Below, piece after piece: positions 13,919-21,886 of a DNA stretch of 35,654 nucleotides. The notes below the pieces were generated by a model. That model saw nothing but the letters and a program-made list of their open reading frames with translations, was not told the DNA's origin and did not search any database. The DNA comes from a virus. Position 1 is the stretch's first letter; the number at the start of each line of letters is the position of its first letter. A program made the position numbers and the translations under genes. The DNA is taken from the IMG/VR virus record IMGVR_UViG_3300050014_001324, positions 1 through 35,654 of that record. One strand, 5' to 3'.

Positions 13919-14209
13919 ATGGCTGAAACTGAGAAACCACGAGAGATTTTCGACAACAGCGCCCGTCATTTGGTGTGGGCTCTGCGCGGCGCCGGGGCCA
14001 GCACCAAAGCCGCCGTCGTCCTGGTGCAGGATGGCGATGGCAAGATCGGCATGGTATCGCACGGCGTAAATCACGCCGAGGCCGTCAATCTGCTGTCCAC
14101 CGGCATCCATCTGGCCCTGACCGACCACGACAAACACGTCCTTGCCGGTGCCGCCGGGGCCGATGCCCAGTGCGGCGCCGTCGAATGCCAACAGGACAAG
14201 GAGGGTTGA
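13919..14209 (+). CDS. Hypothetical head-region protein
   Basis: A 96-residue protein with AGGAGCC ahead of the ATG at 13919. Its core (TKAAVVLVQDGDGKIGMVSH, then LSTGIHLALTDHDKHVLAG) predicts a small alpha/beta fold. It lies between portal and scaffold, where many phages have a head morphogenesis or small unknown gene. No family recognised. Confidence 0.65.
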   Translation: MAETEKPREIFDNSARHLVWALRGAGASTKAAVVLVQDGDGKIGMVSHGVNHAEAVNLLSTGIHLALTDHDKHVLAGAAGADAQCGAVECQQDKEG

Positions 14210-14214
14210 TCCCA

Positions 14215-14805
14215 ATGAAACACCACACTCCTACCGCGCACCGCGTCATGTTTCCCGAATCCCGTTTCTTCGGCTTGTGTGGCCCGCGTGTTTGCTATGC
14301 CCCCGAAGACGGCACCGGCACCCAGGTGCCCCCCGAACCGCAAACCTTCTCGATTGACTACGTCAAGGAGCTGCGCGGTGAAGCGAAGGGTCTGCGCCTC
14401 AAAGTGGCCGAACTCGAACAGGCGCGCAAAGCCGCCGAAGAGGGTCTCACCAAGGTGCAGAAGGATGCGGATGAGAAAACCACTGCCGCTCAGCAAGCGG
14501 CGAATGACCGCATCATCCGCGCCGAAATGAAAGCCGCCGCCCTCAAGGCCGGCATGGTCGATCTGGACGGCTTGAAGCTGGCCGATCTATCCAAGGTCAA
14601 GCTGCTGGAGGATGGCAGCCTTGAAGGCGCCGATGATTTGATGAAGGCTTTGAAGGAAGCCAAGCCTTATCTGTTCGGATCCGCCGGCGATACCGGTCAT
14701 GCCGGCAAGCCGCCGCCGGCGAAGGATGTCGAAGCCAAGAGCGCCACCAAGATGACCCCCGAGGAATACGCCGCTGCCAAGAAGGCGGCGGGCATTAAAG
14801 CCTAA
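14215..14805 (+). CDS. Phage scaffold-type protein (GP20-like)
   Basis: 196 residues. A long coiled coil (VKELRGEAKGLRLKVAELEQ through about residue 110) is followed by a compact domain with LKAGMVDLDGLKLADLSKVK and DDLMKALKEAKPYLF, then a charged tail. This is the layout of GP20-type scaffolds that guide capsid assembly and leave the head. GGAGG at about 14200 sets the start at 14215; the longer open frame upstream overlaps the previous gene. No prohead protease gene was found nearby. Confidence 0.7.
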   Translation: MKHHTPTAHRVMFPESRFFGLCGPRVCYAPEDGTGTQVPPEPQTFSIDYVKELRGEAKGLRLKVAELEQARKAAEEGLTKVQKDADEKTTAAQQAANDRIIRAEMKAAALKAGMVDLDGLKLADLSKVKLLEDGSLEGADDLMKALKEAKPYLFGSAGDTGHAGKPPPAKDVEAKSATKMTPEEYAAAKKAAGIKA

Positions 14806-14837
14806 TCGTCTTTCCGACCGACCTACCGGGGCCTGAC

Positions 14838-14889
14838 GCCCATGGGGTCTCCCACTGAAACGTGATCAGAGGAGAAAGCCCCCATGGGC
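14838..14889 (+). promoter_or_regulatory. Inverted repeat enclosing the capsid gene ribosome binding site
   Basis: GCCCATGGGG (14838-14847) is perfectly complementary to CCCCATGGGC (14880-14889). The right arm contains the capsid ATG (14884) and the loop contains the Shine-Dalgarno AGAGGAGA. Folded mRNA would hide the start codon. Both arms hold the self-complementary CCCATGGG, so they are also direct repeats. Confidence 0.55.
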
Positions 14890-16200
14890 ATTCAGAATTT
14901 TCCGGCGGCGTTGCAGCCGCTGATTCAGCAGAATTTTTTGGAACGCGAGTTTCAGGACGGCTTGGAATCGACGCTTGGCTTCCGCGAAGTGGCCGACCGT
15001 GAAGATTTCGCCATCAAGGTCGGTGAAACCGTCACCAAGACTCGCTCCGGCTTGAAAGCTCCCGTCGAAGCGCCGATGGCTCCGGCCAACAACACCAATC
15101 TCGACAACGGCCTGACCCCATCGGGCTGGACCGTCGAGCAATACACGCTGTCGCTTGGCATGTATGGCGACACCATGGATCTCAACATGGTGACGCAGAA
15201 GGTGGGCATCGCCGACCAGTTCCTAAAAAACGCCAAGACCAACGGCACCCAGGCCAAGCAATCGCTGGACCGCATCGCCCGCAACACGCTTTTCGCTGCC
15301 TATATGACCGGCAATACCCGCGTGCGGGTGACTCTGGGGGCTCCGGCGGCAACGCTGGCGGTGGACGACATTAACGGCTTCCTGATGGTCTTCAACGCGC
15401 AAAATCAGCAGGTTCCGGTCTCGTCCGCCAACCCGCTGCCGGTGACCGTGGGCGGCGGTGTTTACAGCCTGGTCGGCGCGGCGGCCGATGCCGTCAATAT
15501 CTCGACCACGCCCAAGGGCGTGTCCGGCACGCTGACCTTCAGCGGCAATGTCAGCGTTGCCGATGGGACGGCCGGAAATGCCGTGGTGCATCTTTATGCT
15601 CCGACCGTGCTGCGTCCGAACAGCCGCGCCACCACGGCGGCATTGACCTCTGCCGACACCCTGACCATGTCGCTGTTGCTCGATGCGGTGACGGTGCTGA
15701 ACAACAACGCAGTGCCGCACGTCAAGGGGTTGTTCAACTGCTATCTTGACCCGACCTCGGCCCGCCAGTTGTTCGCCGATCCGGAATTCCAACGGCTGTT
15801 CCGAGGAACCGGCGTGTCGTCGAGCGCCTTTAAACTCGGCGAGGTGGTCGAAATCCTCTCCTGCCGGATCATTCAGACGACGGAAGCCTACCAGCAGAAA
15901 TTGGGCGGCGTGAAGATACATCGGCCGATCATCGTTGGCGAGGGCGCCCTGGTTGAAGGCGATTTCGCCGGTCTGGCCTCCAGCGACGTGAAGCCGGGCG
16001 ATTCGATGGTCGAAGTGGTCGATGGCATCGCCATGGTCACTCGCGAACCGCTCGACCGCCTGAAGCAGATTATCGCTCAATCCTGGTATTGGATTGGCGG
16101 CTTTGCCGTGCCGACCGATGTCACGGCCAATCAGACGATCATCCCGACCGCCACCAGCTCGTACTACAAGCGCGCGGTGATGCTGGAAGTCGGCGGCTGA
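14884..16200 (+). CDS. Major capsid protein
   Basis: 438 residues, read as an HK97-fold coat protein. It follows the scaffold, is followed by a strong terminator, and has a typical start (FPAALQPLIQQNFLEREFQD) plus late segments VKIHRPIIVGEGALVEGDF and LDRLKQIIAQSWYWIGGFAV. A Gly/Val/Ser-rich beta region (about residues 155-250) probably forms an inserted domain as in P22-type coats. It forms the icosahedral head. The Shine-Dalgarno AGAGGAGA is inside a possible start-hiding hairpin. Confidence 0.78.
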   Translation: MGIQNFPAALQPLIQQNFLEREFQDGLESTLGFREVADREDFAIKVGETVTKTRSGLKAPVEAPMAPANNTNLDNGLTPSGWTVEQYTLSLGMYGDTMDLNMVTQKVGIADQFLKNAKTNGTQAKQSLDRIARNTLFAAYMTGNTRVRVTLGAPAATLAVDDINGFLMVFNAQNQQVPVSSANPLPVTVGGGVYSLVGAAADAVNISTTPKGVSGTLTFSGNVSVADGTAGNAVVHLYAPTVLRPNSRATTAALTSADTLTMSLLLDAVTVLNNNAVPHVKGLFNCYLDPTSARQLFADPEFQRLFRGTGVSSSAFKLGEVVEILSCRIIQTTEAYQQKLGGVKIHRPIIVGEGALVEGDFAGLASSDVKPGDSMVEVVDGIAMVTREPLDRLKQIIAQSWYWIGGFAVPTDVTANQTIIPTATSSYYKRAVMLEVGG

Positions 16201-16206
16201 TTTTCA

Positions 16207-16241
16207 GCGGGGAGGGGCGTCGTCTCCTCCCCGCATTTTTT
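16207..16241 (+). terminator. Rho-independent terminator after the capsid gene
   Basis: GCGGGGAGG (16207-16215), a 10-base loop, CCTCCCCGC (16226-16234), then ATTTTTT. The next gene starts only 21 bases later, so partial read-through is needed to express downstream genes. Confidence 0.85.
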
Positions 16242-16261
16242 CGTTCATTGGAGACATGGCC

Positions 16262-16459
16262 ATGGCTGAAGACGCACCTCCAGTACTTCCTATTCCCAGC
16301 GAGGCTCCGCCCGATCTTCCGGAATCCGTCACTCTTGCGGCTCCCTATGCTTATTACGACGTGACCGGTGGTTTTCATGCCTGGACGGCGGGGCAATCCG
16401 TCGCCGATGCCGGTCAGGTCGCCGATCTGATCGCCCGTCAAGCCCCGCTTAAGGATTGA
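16262..16459 (+). CDS. Small connector-region protein
   Basis: 65 residues. TTGGAG (16248-16253) is optimally spaced for the ATG at 16262 and too close to the in-frame ATG at 16256. The C-terminal part (YAYYDVTGGFHAWTAGQSVA, then VADLIARQAP) follows a pattern common in small phage proteins encoded after the coat gene. Exact function unknown; a capsid-associated or connector role is inferred from position. Confidence 0.65.
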   Translation: MAEDAPPVLPIPSEAPPDLPESVTLAAPYAYYDVTGGFHAWTAGQSVADAGQVADLIARQAPLKD

Positions 16460-16462
16460 TCG

Positions 16463-16840
16463 ATGTTCACCGACGCCGAAAAGACCGATATCCGCCGCTA
16501 TTGCGGCTATCCGGCCTATGGCGCCGGTGCGTCCGGGTTCCAGTCGTGGCGGTTCTTCCAAGCCTACGGCACCTTGGAATACCGTCTCAACAATCTGTCG
16601 TCAGGCGAGGAGGCTGTCATTCGCGGCACCTACCTCGTCCCCTTGGCCCAACTCGAAACCGCCATTCCGGGCGCTGGCGCCAACCTCGACACCGATGCGG
16701 CGGCGGTGTGGACGCATAACAAGAACGAAGTCGGTGACCGCTCGGCGCTGTTCGACGACTGGCGCCGCCGGCTGTGCGGCTTCCTCGGTCTGCCGGCGGG
16801 GCCGGCATTGGCTCAGGCTGGCGTGAGGTTCGTCGTCTGA
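16463..16840 (+). CDS. Head-completion or head-tail connector protein
   Basis: 125 residues, starting MFTDAEKTDIRRYCGYPAYG. Length, aromatic N-terminus and position between coat and tail genes fit a connector/adaptor protein binding the portal, but I cannot name the family. Its stop shares a base with the next ATG (TGATG at 16838-16842). Confidence 0.65.
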   Translation: MFTDAEKTDIRRYCGYPAYGAGASGFQSWRFFQAYGTLEYRLNNLSSGEEAVIRGTYLVPLAQLETAIPGAGANLDTDAAAVWTHNKNEVGDRSALFDDWRRRLCGFLGLPAGPALAQAGVRFVV

Positions 16841-17106
16841 TGTCCAATCTGATCCCCATCGACTGCGGCTATGTGCCGCCCGGCCGTCAGGAGGACGTTG
16901 TCACCCTGCTGCGTGAGATGCTGGCCAAGGCGGAGGCGGGCGAGTTCAACGGCATATGCCTGCTGACCATTTCTGCCCGCGAGGGAGGGGGATATGACGC
17001 CATTGGCGAGGCTTGGGCCGGTTCAGTCACGACGAATGTTCACGCCGTGCTGGGCGGCCTGCGGGTGCTGGAAGCTCGGTTCATTCGGGAAGAGGTCCGC
17101 TTCTGA
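16840..17106 (+). CDS. Hypothetical structural-region protein
   Basis: 88 residues beginning MSNLIPIDCGYVPPGRQED. It predicts a small alpha/beta domain (ICLLTISAREGGGYDAIGEA is the clearest stretch). Coupled to both neighbours by TGATG junctions, so it is surely part of the head-tail operon. No family recognised. Confidence 0.65.
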   Translation: MSNLIPIDCGYVPPGRQEDVVTLLREMLAKAEAGEFNGICLLTISAREGGGYDAIGEAWAGSVTTNVHAVLGGLRVLEARFIREEVRF

Positions 17107-17753
17107 TGGATGCCGTAACTCTCCAAGGGAAGATCTATAGCGGCTATGCGCAGGCGGCGCTACGCATCGGCCTGCCGCATGATCTGTACCGGCCGCGCAG
17201 CTCGACCAGTCCGACGCCGCTCGATCCGGTCAACAAGCTGACCACCCTGCCGGCGCATTTCCGCGTCGATGACAAATTCGCCCGGCCGAACGTCTATGGC
17301 AAGCCGCTGTGGCTGGCTTATGTCGATGGATCGCAGTTGCAAGTCGGGGACTATCTGAGCGGTTCGCCCGGCATCAAATTCGTGGCGGCGATGCAGCCTT
17401 TGCTGCCGATTCTCTGCGTCGAGTGCAATCGCACCATCACCGTCACCCGCCCGGCGCTAACCACTCAAGTCGGCGCCATATCCGATTACAACGGTCAGTC
17501 CGCCGCCGATATTACGCTGATGGCCGGTTGGCCGTGCTCGATCCTGGCCGGCACCAAGGGAGACCGCAACGAAGTCGGCTTGCCCGGCGACGTGCGCACG
17601 TCCTATTGGGCGATCCTGCTGCCGGCCTGGCCCGGCCTTGTGTTGAACAATGCCGACGCCATCTCGGACGATTCGGACCGGCGTTACATCATTTCCACGG
17701 CCGAACTGACCGACCTCGGGTGGCGGTTGACGGCGCAACAGGCGGTGACGTGA
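17106..17753 (+). CDS. Structural protein, probable head-closure or neck component
   Basis: 215 residues, beta-rich, with a possible capsid-joining start (LQGKIYSGYAQAALRIGLPH) and a C-terminal segment ending RRYIISTAELTDLGWRLTAQ. This pattern is common in phage proteins lying between connector and tail-terminator genes. The ATG at 17106 overlaps the previous stop by one base. The head-closure role is inferred from order. Confidence 0.6.
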   Translation: MDAVTLQGKIYSGYAQAALRIGLPHDLYRPRSSTSPTPLDPVNKLTTLPAHFRVDDKFARPNVYGKPLWLAYVDGSQLQVGDYLSGSPGIKFVAAMQPLLPILCVECNRTITVTRPALTTQVGAISDYNGQSAADITLMAGWPCSILAGTKGDRNEVGLPGDVRTSYWAILLPAWPGLVLNNADAISDDSDRRYIISTAELTDLGWRLTAQQAVT

Positions 17754-17754
17754 T

Positions 17755-18585
17755 ATGGCCGATCTATCCGAGGTCGAGAGCGCCTTGGTGGCAGCCATCT
17801 CTCAGGCGCTTTACCCCAATGGCATCGGCCAACCCTCGGCTATCGCGGCGCTGTGCAAGGTGTTTCGCGGCTGGCCAACCACGGCCGAACTGATGGCGGA
17901 TTTGAAGGCCGGCACCGTGATCGTGTCGGTATTCCCCTTGCCGGTCGAACAGAACGTCAGCCGGTTTCAGCGGCGCTGGCGGGACTTGCCGTTGCCGACG
18001 GCGGCGCTGACGGTCGCCGTCTTGGGCAACAGCGTCACCCTTGGCGGCACGCCGTCGAGCCCGCTCAATGTCGCGGTGATCGTGAACAAGGTCGGTTTCG
18101 TCTATACCGTCCAGCCGGGCGACACGCTCGATATGATCGCCACCGGCTTGGCGGCGTTGATCGGCGCCCCGGCGACGTCGAACGGTCCGGTGCTGACGGT
18201 ATCGGGGGCCACGTCCCTGGTTGCCCGCATCGGTGTCGTGTCGGGGGTGATCCGCGAGACCAAGCGACAGAAGCGCCGCGTCCAGATGACCATTTTTGCG
18301 CCGTCTCCCGATCTACGCGACGCCGCATCGAAAATTATCGACCCGGCTCTGTCGGCCATCGACTTCTTGTCCTTTCCGGATGGCTCCGCCGGGCGGCTGA
18401 TTTACGCCCTGAGCAATGTCGATGACGGCGATCAAAAGGAAAATCTCTGGCGCCGCACCCTGGTTTACAGCGTCGAATACCCCACCACGCAGACCGCGCC
18501 GACCTATCAGGTCGTGGTCGAGCGCACCACCATTACCGGCGGGACCGATCCGGCCGCGCCCGTCCTCTCCACCATCGACCAGTGA
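17755..18585 (+). CDS. Tail-completion/neck protein candidate
   Basis: 276 residues, one base after the previous stop. The middle (FVYTVQPGDTLDMIATGLAA) looks LysM-like; the C-terminal half (RRVQMTIFAPSPDLRDAASK, then an IDFLSFPDGSAGRL segment) resembles proteins that terminate the tail tube and join it to the head. Function inferred from position just before the sheath gene. Confidence 0.55.
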   Translation: MADLSEVESALVAAISQALYPNGIGQPSAIAALCKVFRGWPTTAELMADLKAGTVIVSVFPLPVEQNVSRFQRRWRDLPLPTAALTVAVLGNSVTLGGTPSSPLNVAVIVNKVGFVYTVQPGDTLDMIATGLAALIGAPATSNGPVLTVSGATSLVARIGVVSGVIRETKRQKRRVQMTIFAPSPDLRDAASKIIDPALSAIDFLSFPDGSAGRLIYALSNVDDGDQKENLWRRTLVYSVEYPTTQTAPTYQVVVERTTITGGTDPAAPVLSTIDQ

Positions 18586-18592
18586 GGCATCC

Positions 18593-18814
18593 ATGAAAGT
18601 CGCCGTCGTCATCCACGCCTTTGGCGGCCGCCAGACCGGCGACCGCGTTACCGACCCCGCCGAAATCGCCGGCATTTTGGCGGGCGAACAGGCTCACCGG
18701 GTGGTGATCTCCGACCATGACGACGTGCCGGAGCCGCCGCCCGCGCCCGAACCGGCGGTTTCCCTCGCGCCTCCGGTTGGGCCCACGCCCGAGCCGGAGC
18801 CGATCTCCGGCTGA
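18593..18814 (+). CDS. Small tail-operon protein
   Basis: 73 residues. The N-terminal half (MKVAVVIHAFGGRQTGDRVT, then AEIAGILAGEQAHRVV) has the pattern of small proteins found just before tail sheath genes in Mu-like phages; the C-terminal third is Pro/Glu-rich and disordered. The start at 18593 follows GAGGCATCC; the longer frame upstream overlaps the previous gene. Confidence 0.65.
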   Translation: MKVAVVIHAFGGRQTGDRVTDPAEIAGILAGEQAHRVVISDHDDVPEPPPAPEPAVSLAPPVGPTPEPEPISG

Positions 18815-18840
18815 TCGTGCCTTACCGTCCGACCTGTCAC

Positions 18841-18881
18841 GGGCCGTCCTCTGGGGCGGCCTTTTCTTTTGAGGACCGCCC
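18841..18881 (+). terminator. Terminator with a mutually exclusive RBS-covering fold, ahead of tail sheath
   Basis: Fold 1: GGCCG (18842-18846) with CGGCC (18857-18861), then TTTTCTTTT. Fold 2: 18841-18851 with 18871-18881, 10 of 11 pairs, which buries the GAGGA Shine-Dalgarno of the sheath gene. The two folds share their left arm, so only one can form at a time. Confidence 0.6.
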
Positions 18882-20390
18882 ATGACTATCGCTCAGCAAG
18901 GCGCGATCAACACGACCGCCCAAATTGTCCCCGACCTCACCGTCCTGATCGTGCCGCCGCAAACCACGCTGCTCAATGGCGTGCCCACCAATGTCGGCGG
19001 CGTCGTCGGTACGGCCTGTTGGGGACCGGTGAATTCCCCCACCACCATCGGCGACATGACCGCCTACGCGCGGACCTTCGGCCCGGTGATGGCGCGCAAA
19101 TACGATGCCGGCACCATTGTCGCCTGCGCGGTGATGCAGGGTGCCAACAATTTCCAGGTGGTGCGCGTCACCGATGGCACGGACACGGCAGCCAGCGGTG
19201 TACTGACCATGCCTAGCGCTGGTGTGGCGGCCGCTGCCGCCGCCGCTATCAATAACGGCCAAAGCGGGATGCGCGGCCCCTCGAACTTCGTCGTCGCCAG
19301 CGCGTCGAGCACCACGCTGACCATCACCAGCAAATACACCGGCAGTATGGGCGCCCTTATCTCGGCCAGCGCCGGAGCGGGGTCGGCGGGCACCAGCACC
19401 CGCATTGTGATTGGCATGCCCAACCAGATGCCGGAATCCTTCGACAACATCGGCACGGCCTCGGCTACGGTCGCCACGGTGGCGCTCACGGGCGGCACCG
19501 ATGGGGCCGCCACCATTACCGGGTCTGTGTTGCTTGGCCAGGACATCGTGCCGCGCAAGGGCATGTATGCCCTGCGCAACACCGGAACATCGGTCGCGGC
19601 CCTGGCCGATTGCGACGACTCGACCACCTGGACCTCGCAGCTTGCCTTTGGCCAGTCCGAAGGCATTTACATGCAGGTGATCGGGCCGGCCGGCGACACC
19701 ATCAGCAACGCCGTGACCGCCAAGCGCACCGCCGGTATCGACGACTACACGCCGAAAGTCATCTTCGGGGACTGGGTCTATTGGCTGGATACCGCCAACG
19801 GCACCACCCGCATGGTGTCGCCGCAAGGGTTCATGCTTGGGCGCCTGACCAATCTCAGTCCCGAACAGTCAGCCCTGAACAAGCCGATGTACGGCATCGT
19901 CGCCACCCAGAAAAGCGCGATGAACCAGACGTACAGCGATGCCGAACTCCAGCAGCTCGGCAGCGCCGGCATCGACGTTATCACCAACCCCATCCCGCGC
20001 GGCTATCAGTTCGGTGCCCGTTTCGGCCGCAATGCCAGCAGCAACCCGGTCATGCATGGCGACAACTACACCCGCATGACCAACTATCTGGCCAGCACCC
20101 TCAATGCCGGGATGGGCCTGTTCGTCGGCGATTTGCAGTCGAAACAGGATGGCGACGCCACGCGCGCCGCCGTCAAGGGAACCATCGACGCTTTCCTGTT
20201 GAACCTCAAAGACAACGGGATGATCGATGACTACCAAGTCATCTGCGACAAATCGAACAACTCCGACGCCAGCATTGCCCTTGGCTACCTACAGGTGAAG
20301 GTGAAGGTCATCTACATGTCCGTCGTCGAATACCTGATTGTCAGCCTGGAAGGCGGCCAGTCCGTCACAATCACCAAAGTTGCGGCATAA
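18882..20390 (+). CDS. Tail sheath protein
   Basis: 502 residues, the contractile sheath subunit of a Mu/P2-type tail. The C-terminal third carries the conserved polymerising part (SAGIDVITNPIPRGYQFGAR about residues 362-381, then YTRMTNYLASTL and a C-terminal strand VVEYLIVSLEGG). It makes the phage a myovirus. GAGGA precedes the ATG at 18882 and is part of an alternative hairpin. Confidence 0.9.
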   Translation: MTIAQQGAINTTAQIVPDLTVLIVPPQTTLLNGVPTNVGGVVGTACWGPVNSPTTIGDMTAYARTFGPVMARKYDAGTIVACAVMQGANNFQVVRVTDGTDTAASGVLTMPSAGVAAAAAAAINNGQSGMRGPSNFVVASASSTTLTITSKYTGSMGALISASAGAGSAGTSTRIVIGMPNQMPESFDNIGTASATVATVALTGGTDGAATITGSVLLGQDIVPRKGMYALRNTGTSVAALADCDDSTTWTSQLAFGQSEGIYMQVIGPAGDTISNAVTAKRTAGIDDYTPKVIFGDWVYWLDTANGTTRMVSPQGFMLGRLTNLSPEQSALNKPMYGIVATQKSAMNQTYSDAELQQLGSAGIDVITNPIPRGYQFGARFGRNASSNPVMHGDNYTRMTNYLASTLNAGMGLFVGDLQSKQDGDATRAAVKGTIDAFLLNLKDNGMIDDYQVICDKSNNSDASIALGYLQVKVKVIYMSVVEYLIVSLEGGQSVTITKVAA

Positions 20391-20404
20391 GGGAGGCGCG
20401 GACC

Positions 20405-20833
20405 ATGCCCATCAATAACCAGTCCATTGGCCGTGATCTGGCGGTCGTGCTGACCACCTCGGCCGGCCCGGTGACCTTCAATCTCACCGAATACGACCCC
20501 AAGCCGCAGTTTACGTCAATTAAATCGAAGAAGCTGAGCGGCGAGACCTTCAGCGCCGGCATTCCCGACGGCTGGAAAGTCACCTTCAAGATGGAGCGCG
20601 AAAACTCCAGCCTTGACGATATGGTGGCGCAGAACGAGGACGACTATTTCAATGGTGTCGTCGTCACCGCCATCACCGCCATGGAAACCATCAGCGAGCC
20701 GGATGGATCGGTCAGCCAGTTCCGCTACACCAAGGGCTCGATCACCGGCGCCGATCTGGGCAACTGGAAGCCGGAAAGCTTCGTCGGTCAGTCCGTTGAA
20801 GTCTCGTTTTCCCGCCGTCAGAAGGTTTCTTGA
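20405..20833 (+). CDS. Tail tube protein
   Basis: 142 residues, beta-rich, directly after the sheath gene. The pattern KKLSGETFSAGIPDGWKVTF and the C-terminal FVGQSVEVSFSRR fits tube subunits that stack into the inner conduit of contractile tails. Function rests on size, fold pattern and order. Confidence 0.78.
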   Translation: MPINNQSIGRDLAVVLTTSAGPVTFNLTEYDPKPQFTSIKSKKLSGETFSAGIPDGWKVTFKMERENSSLDDMVAQNEDDYFNGVVVTAITAMETISEPDGSVSQFRYTKGSITGADLGNWKPESFVGQSVEVSFSRRQKVS

Positions 20834-20835
20834 TT

Positions 20836-21228
20836 ATGGTTAATGTTAAAGTTCATGATGATGTTGTTCAGCTCGAAACCCCGTCGCAGCAGAGCGCGCA
20901 GCCGTCCGCCAAGCCGGGAACGGCGACGGTGACGGACAGCCTGGGTCGCCGGATCGCCATCGCCACGCTCGGCCCCGTCGAGAAGATGCGCGCCTTCGCT
21001 GCTGTTGGCCCCGAAAATGCCAAGAACGACGGCTATATGAGCATTGCCCAGCTCGCCTTCCTGGTGACGGAAATCGACGGGGAGCCGATCCCTCGCCCGA
21101 AGAACGTCCTTCAGCTTGAGGGACTGCTGGCGCGACTGGGCAATGAGGGGGTCGATGCCATTATCGCCGGGGCGGTCGAGCATCTTCAGGCCAAGCCGAT
21201 CAACGAGGCCGCAGTAAAAAACTCGTAG
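20836..21228 (+). CDS. Tail assembly chaperone, short (unshifted) form
   Basis: 130 residues. This is the gpG-like partner that coats the tape measure during tail assembly. GAAGG (20821-20825) is 10 bases ahead of the ATG at 20836; a TTG at 20830 is the alternative. The final codons are GTA AAA AAC TCG TAG, which embed a canonical slippery heptamer, so most ribosomes end here and a fraction shift. The central part (AQLAFLVTEIDGEPIPRPKN) has the helical look of the family. Confidence 0.8.
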   Translation: MVNVKVHDDVVQLETPSQQSAQPSAKPGTATVTDSLGRRIAIATLGPVEKMRAFAAVGPENAKNDGYMSIAQLAFLVTEIDGEPIPRPKNVLQLEGLLARLGNEGVDAIIAGAVEHLQAKPINEAAVKNS

Positions 21229-21395
21229 GGGACTTCGGCTTCACCGGCCCGTTGGTGCTGGTGAAAAACGGAGTCCCCTATGACCGCGCCTTCGCCATGG
21301 AGGCGGACGAACTGGCCGCCCACGTCATCGTCTTTGGGCAGCTTGACGGCGGCGAGTGGGATTGGTCGAGCATGCGATGGAAGGAGCGGAAATGA
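20836..21395 (+). CDS. Tail assembly chaperone, -1 frameshift fusion
   Basis: The long gpGT-like form: 129 codons up to the slippery AAC, then 57 codons in the -1 frame from 21222 (starting LVGDFGFTGPL, with VPYDRAFAMEADELAAH and WDWSSMRW). The extension has normal coding composition and a tryptophan-rich end. It stops at TGA 21393-21395, overlapping the next gene by ATGA, which is independent evidence that ribosomes use this frame. The ratio of short to long form matters for tail length control in lambda; here it is predicted. Confidence 0.82.
21216..21280 (+). promoter_or_regulatory. Programmed -1 frameshift signal
   Basis: The slippery heptamer A AAA AAC is at 21216-21222, in the right phase. 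After a 3-base spacer TAGGGGACT (21226-21234) pairs perfectly with AGTCCCCTA (21272-21280), extended by a wobble pair and a C-G pair to 11 bp. A second stem, TTCACC (21240-21245) with GGTGAA (21260-21265), lies inside the loop. The unshifted stop TAG is part of the outer stem. Confidence 0.85.
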
Positions 21396-21886
21396 GGGAG
21401 TTCGGTTCTCTTGGGGCTCTGGGGCGATTCCTGGAGGTGGCGGCGGCGCAGGCATTGGAGCAAGAGGCGACCATGCGCCGCGCCGCCCGCGTCGTCGAAA
21501 AAGCAGCCAAGGCCAAGATCAGGCACTACCAGGACGCTTCCGGCCCGTTCGTTGGCTGGGGCGAACTGGCGGACAGCACCAAGGCCGACCGTGTGCGGTT
21601 GGGCTACACCGAAAACGACCCGCTGTTGCGCAGCGGCGCGCTTCAGGCCGGCATCACCCACGCGGCCAACCCGGTGCTGGCGGTGGTCGGCGTCTTGGAA
21701 TCGTCTCCAGTGGCCGATATCGCCGAATATTCGGAGCTTGGCACGGCCAAACAGCCGCCGCGCTCCTATCTGGGCGGGGCGGCGGCCGACAAGGCGGAGA
21801 AGGTCGCCGAAATCATCGGGGAGGGCGTCGCCCTGGCGCTGGTCGGGAAGGCGGTTCACCTGGGGCGGATGGCGATTGGCGATTAA
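21392..21886 (+). CDS. Phage virion protein (HK97 gp10-like/morphogenesis type)
   Basis: 164 residues. AAGGAG precedes the ATG at 21392, which overlaps the frameshift product's stop. The composition (RVVEKAAKAKIRHYQDASGP, then NDPLLRSGALQAGITHA and AEYSELGTAKQPPRSYLGGA) matches gp10/virion-morphogenesis proteins in which the ELGT...PPR segment is characteristic. It probably acts in tail completion. Its position after the chaperone, rather than before the sheath, is unusual. Confidence 0.7.
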   Translation: MREFGSLGALGRFLEVAAAQALEQEATMRRAARVVEKAAKAKIRHYQDASGPFVGWGELADSTKADRVRLGYTENDPLLRSGALQAGITHAANPVLAVVGVLESSPVADIAEYSELGTAKQPPRSYLGGAAADKAEKVAEIIGEGVALALVGKAVHLGRMAIGD

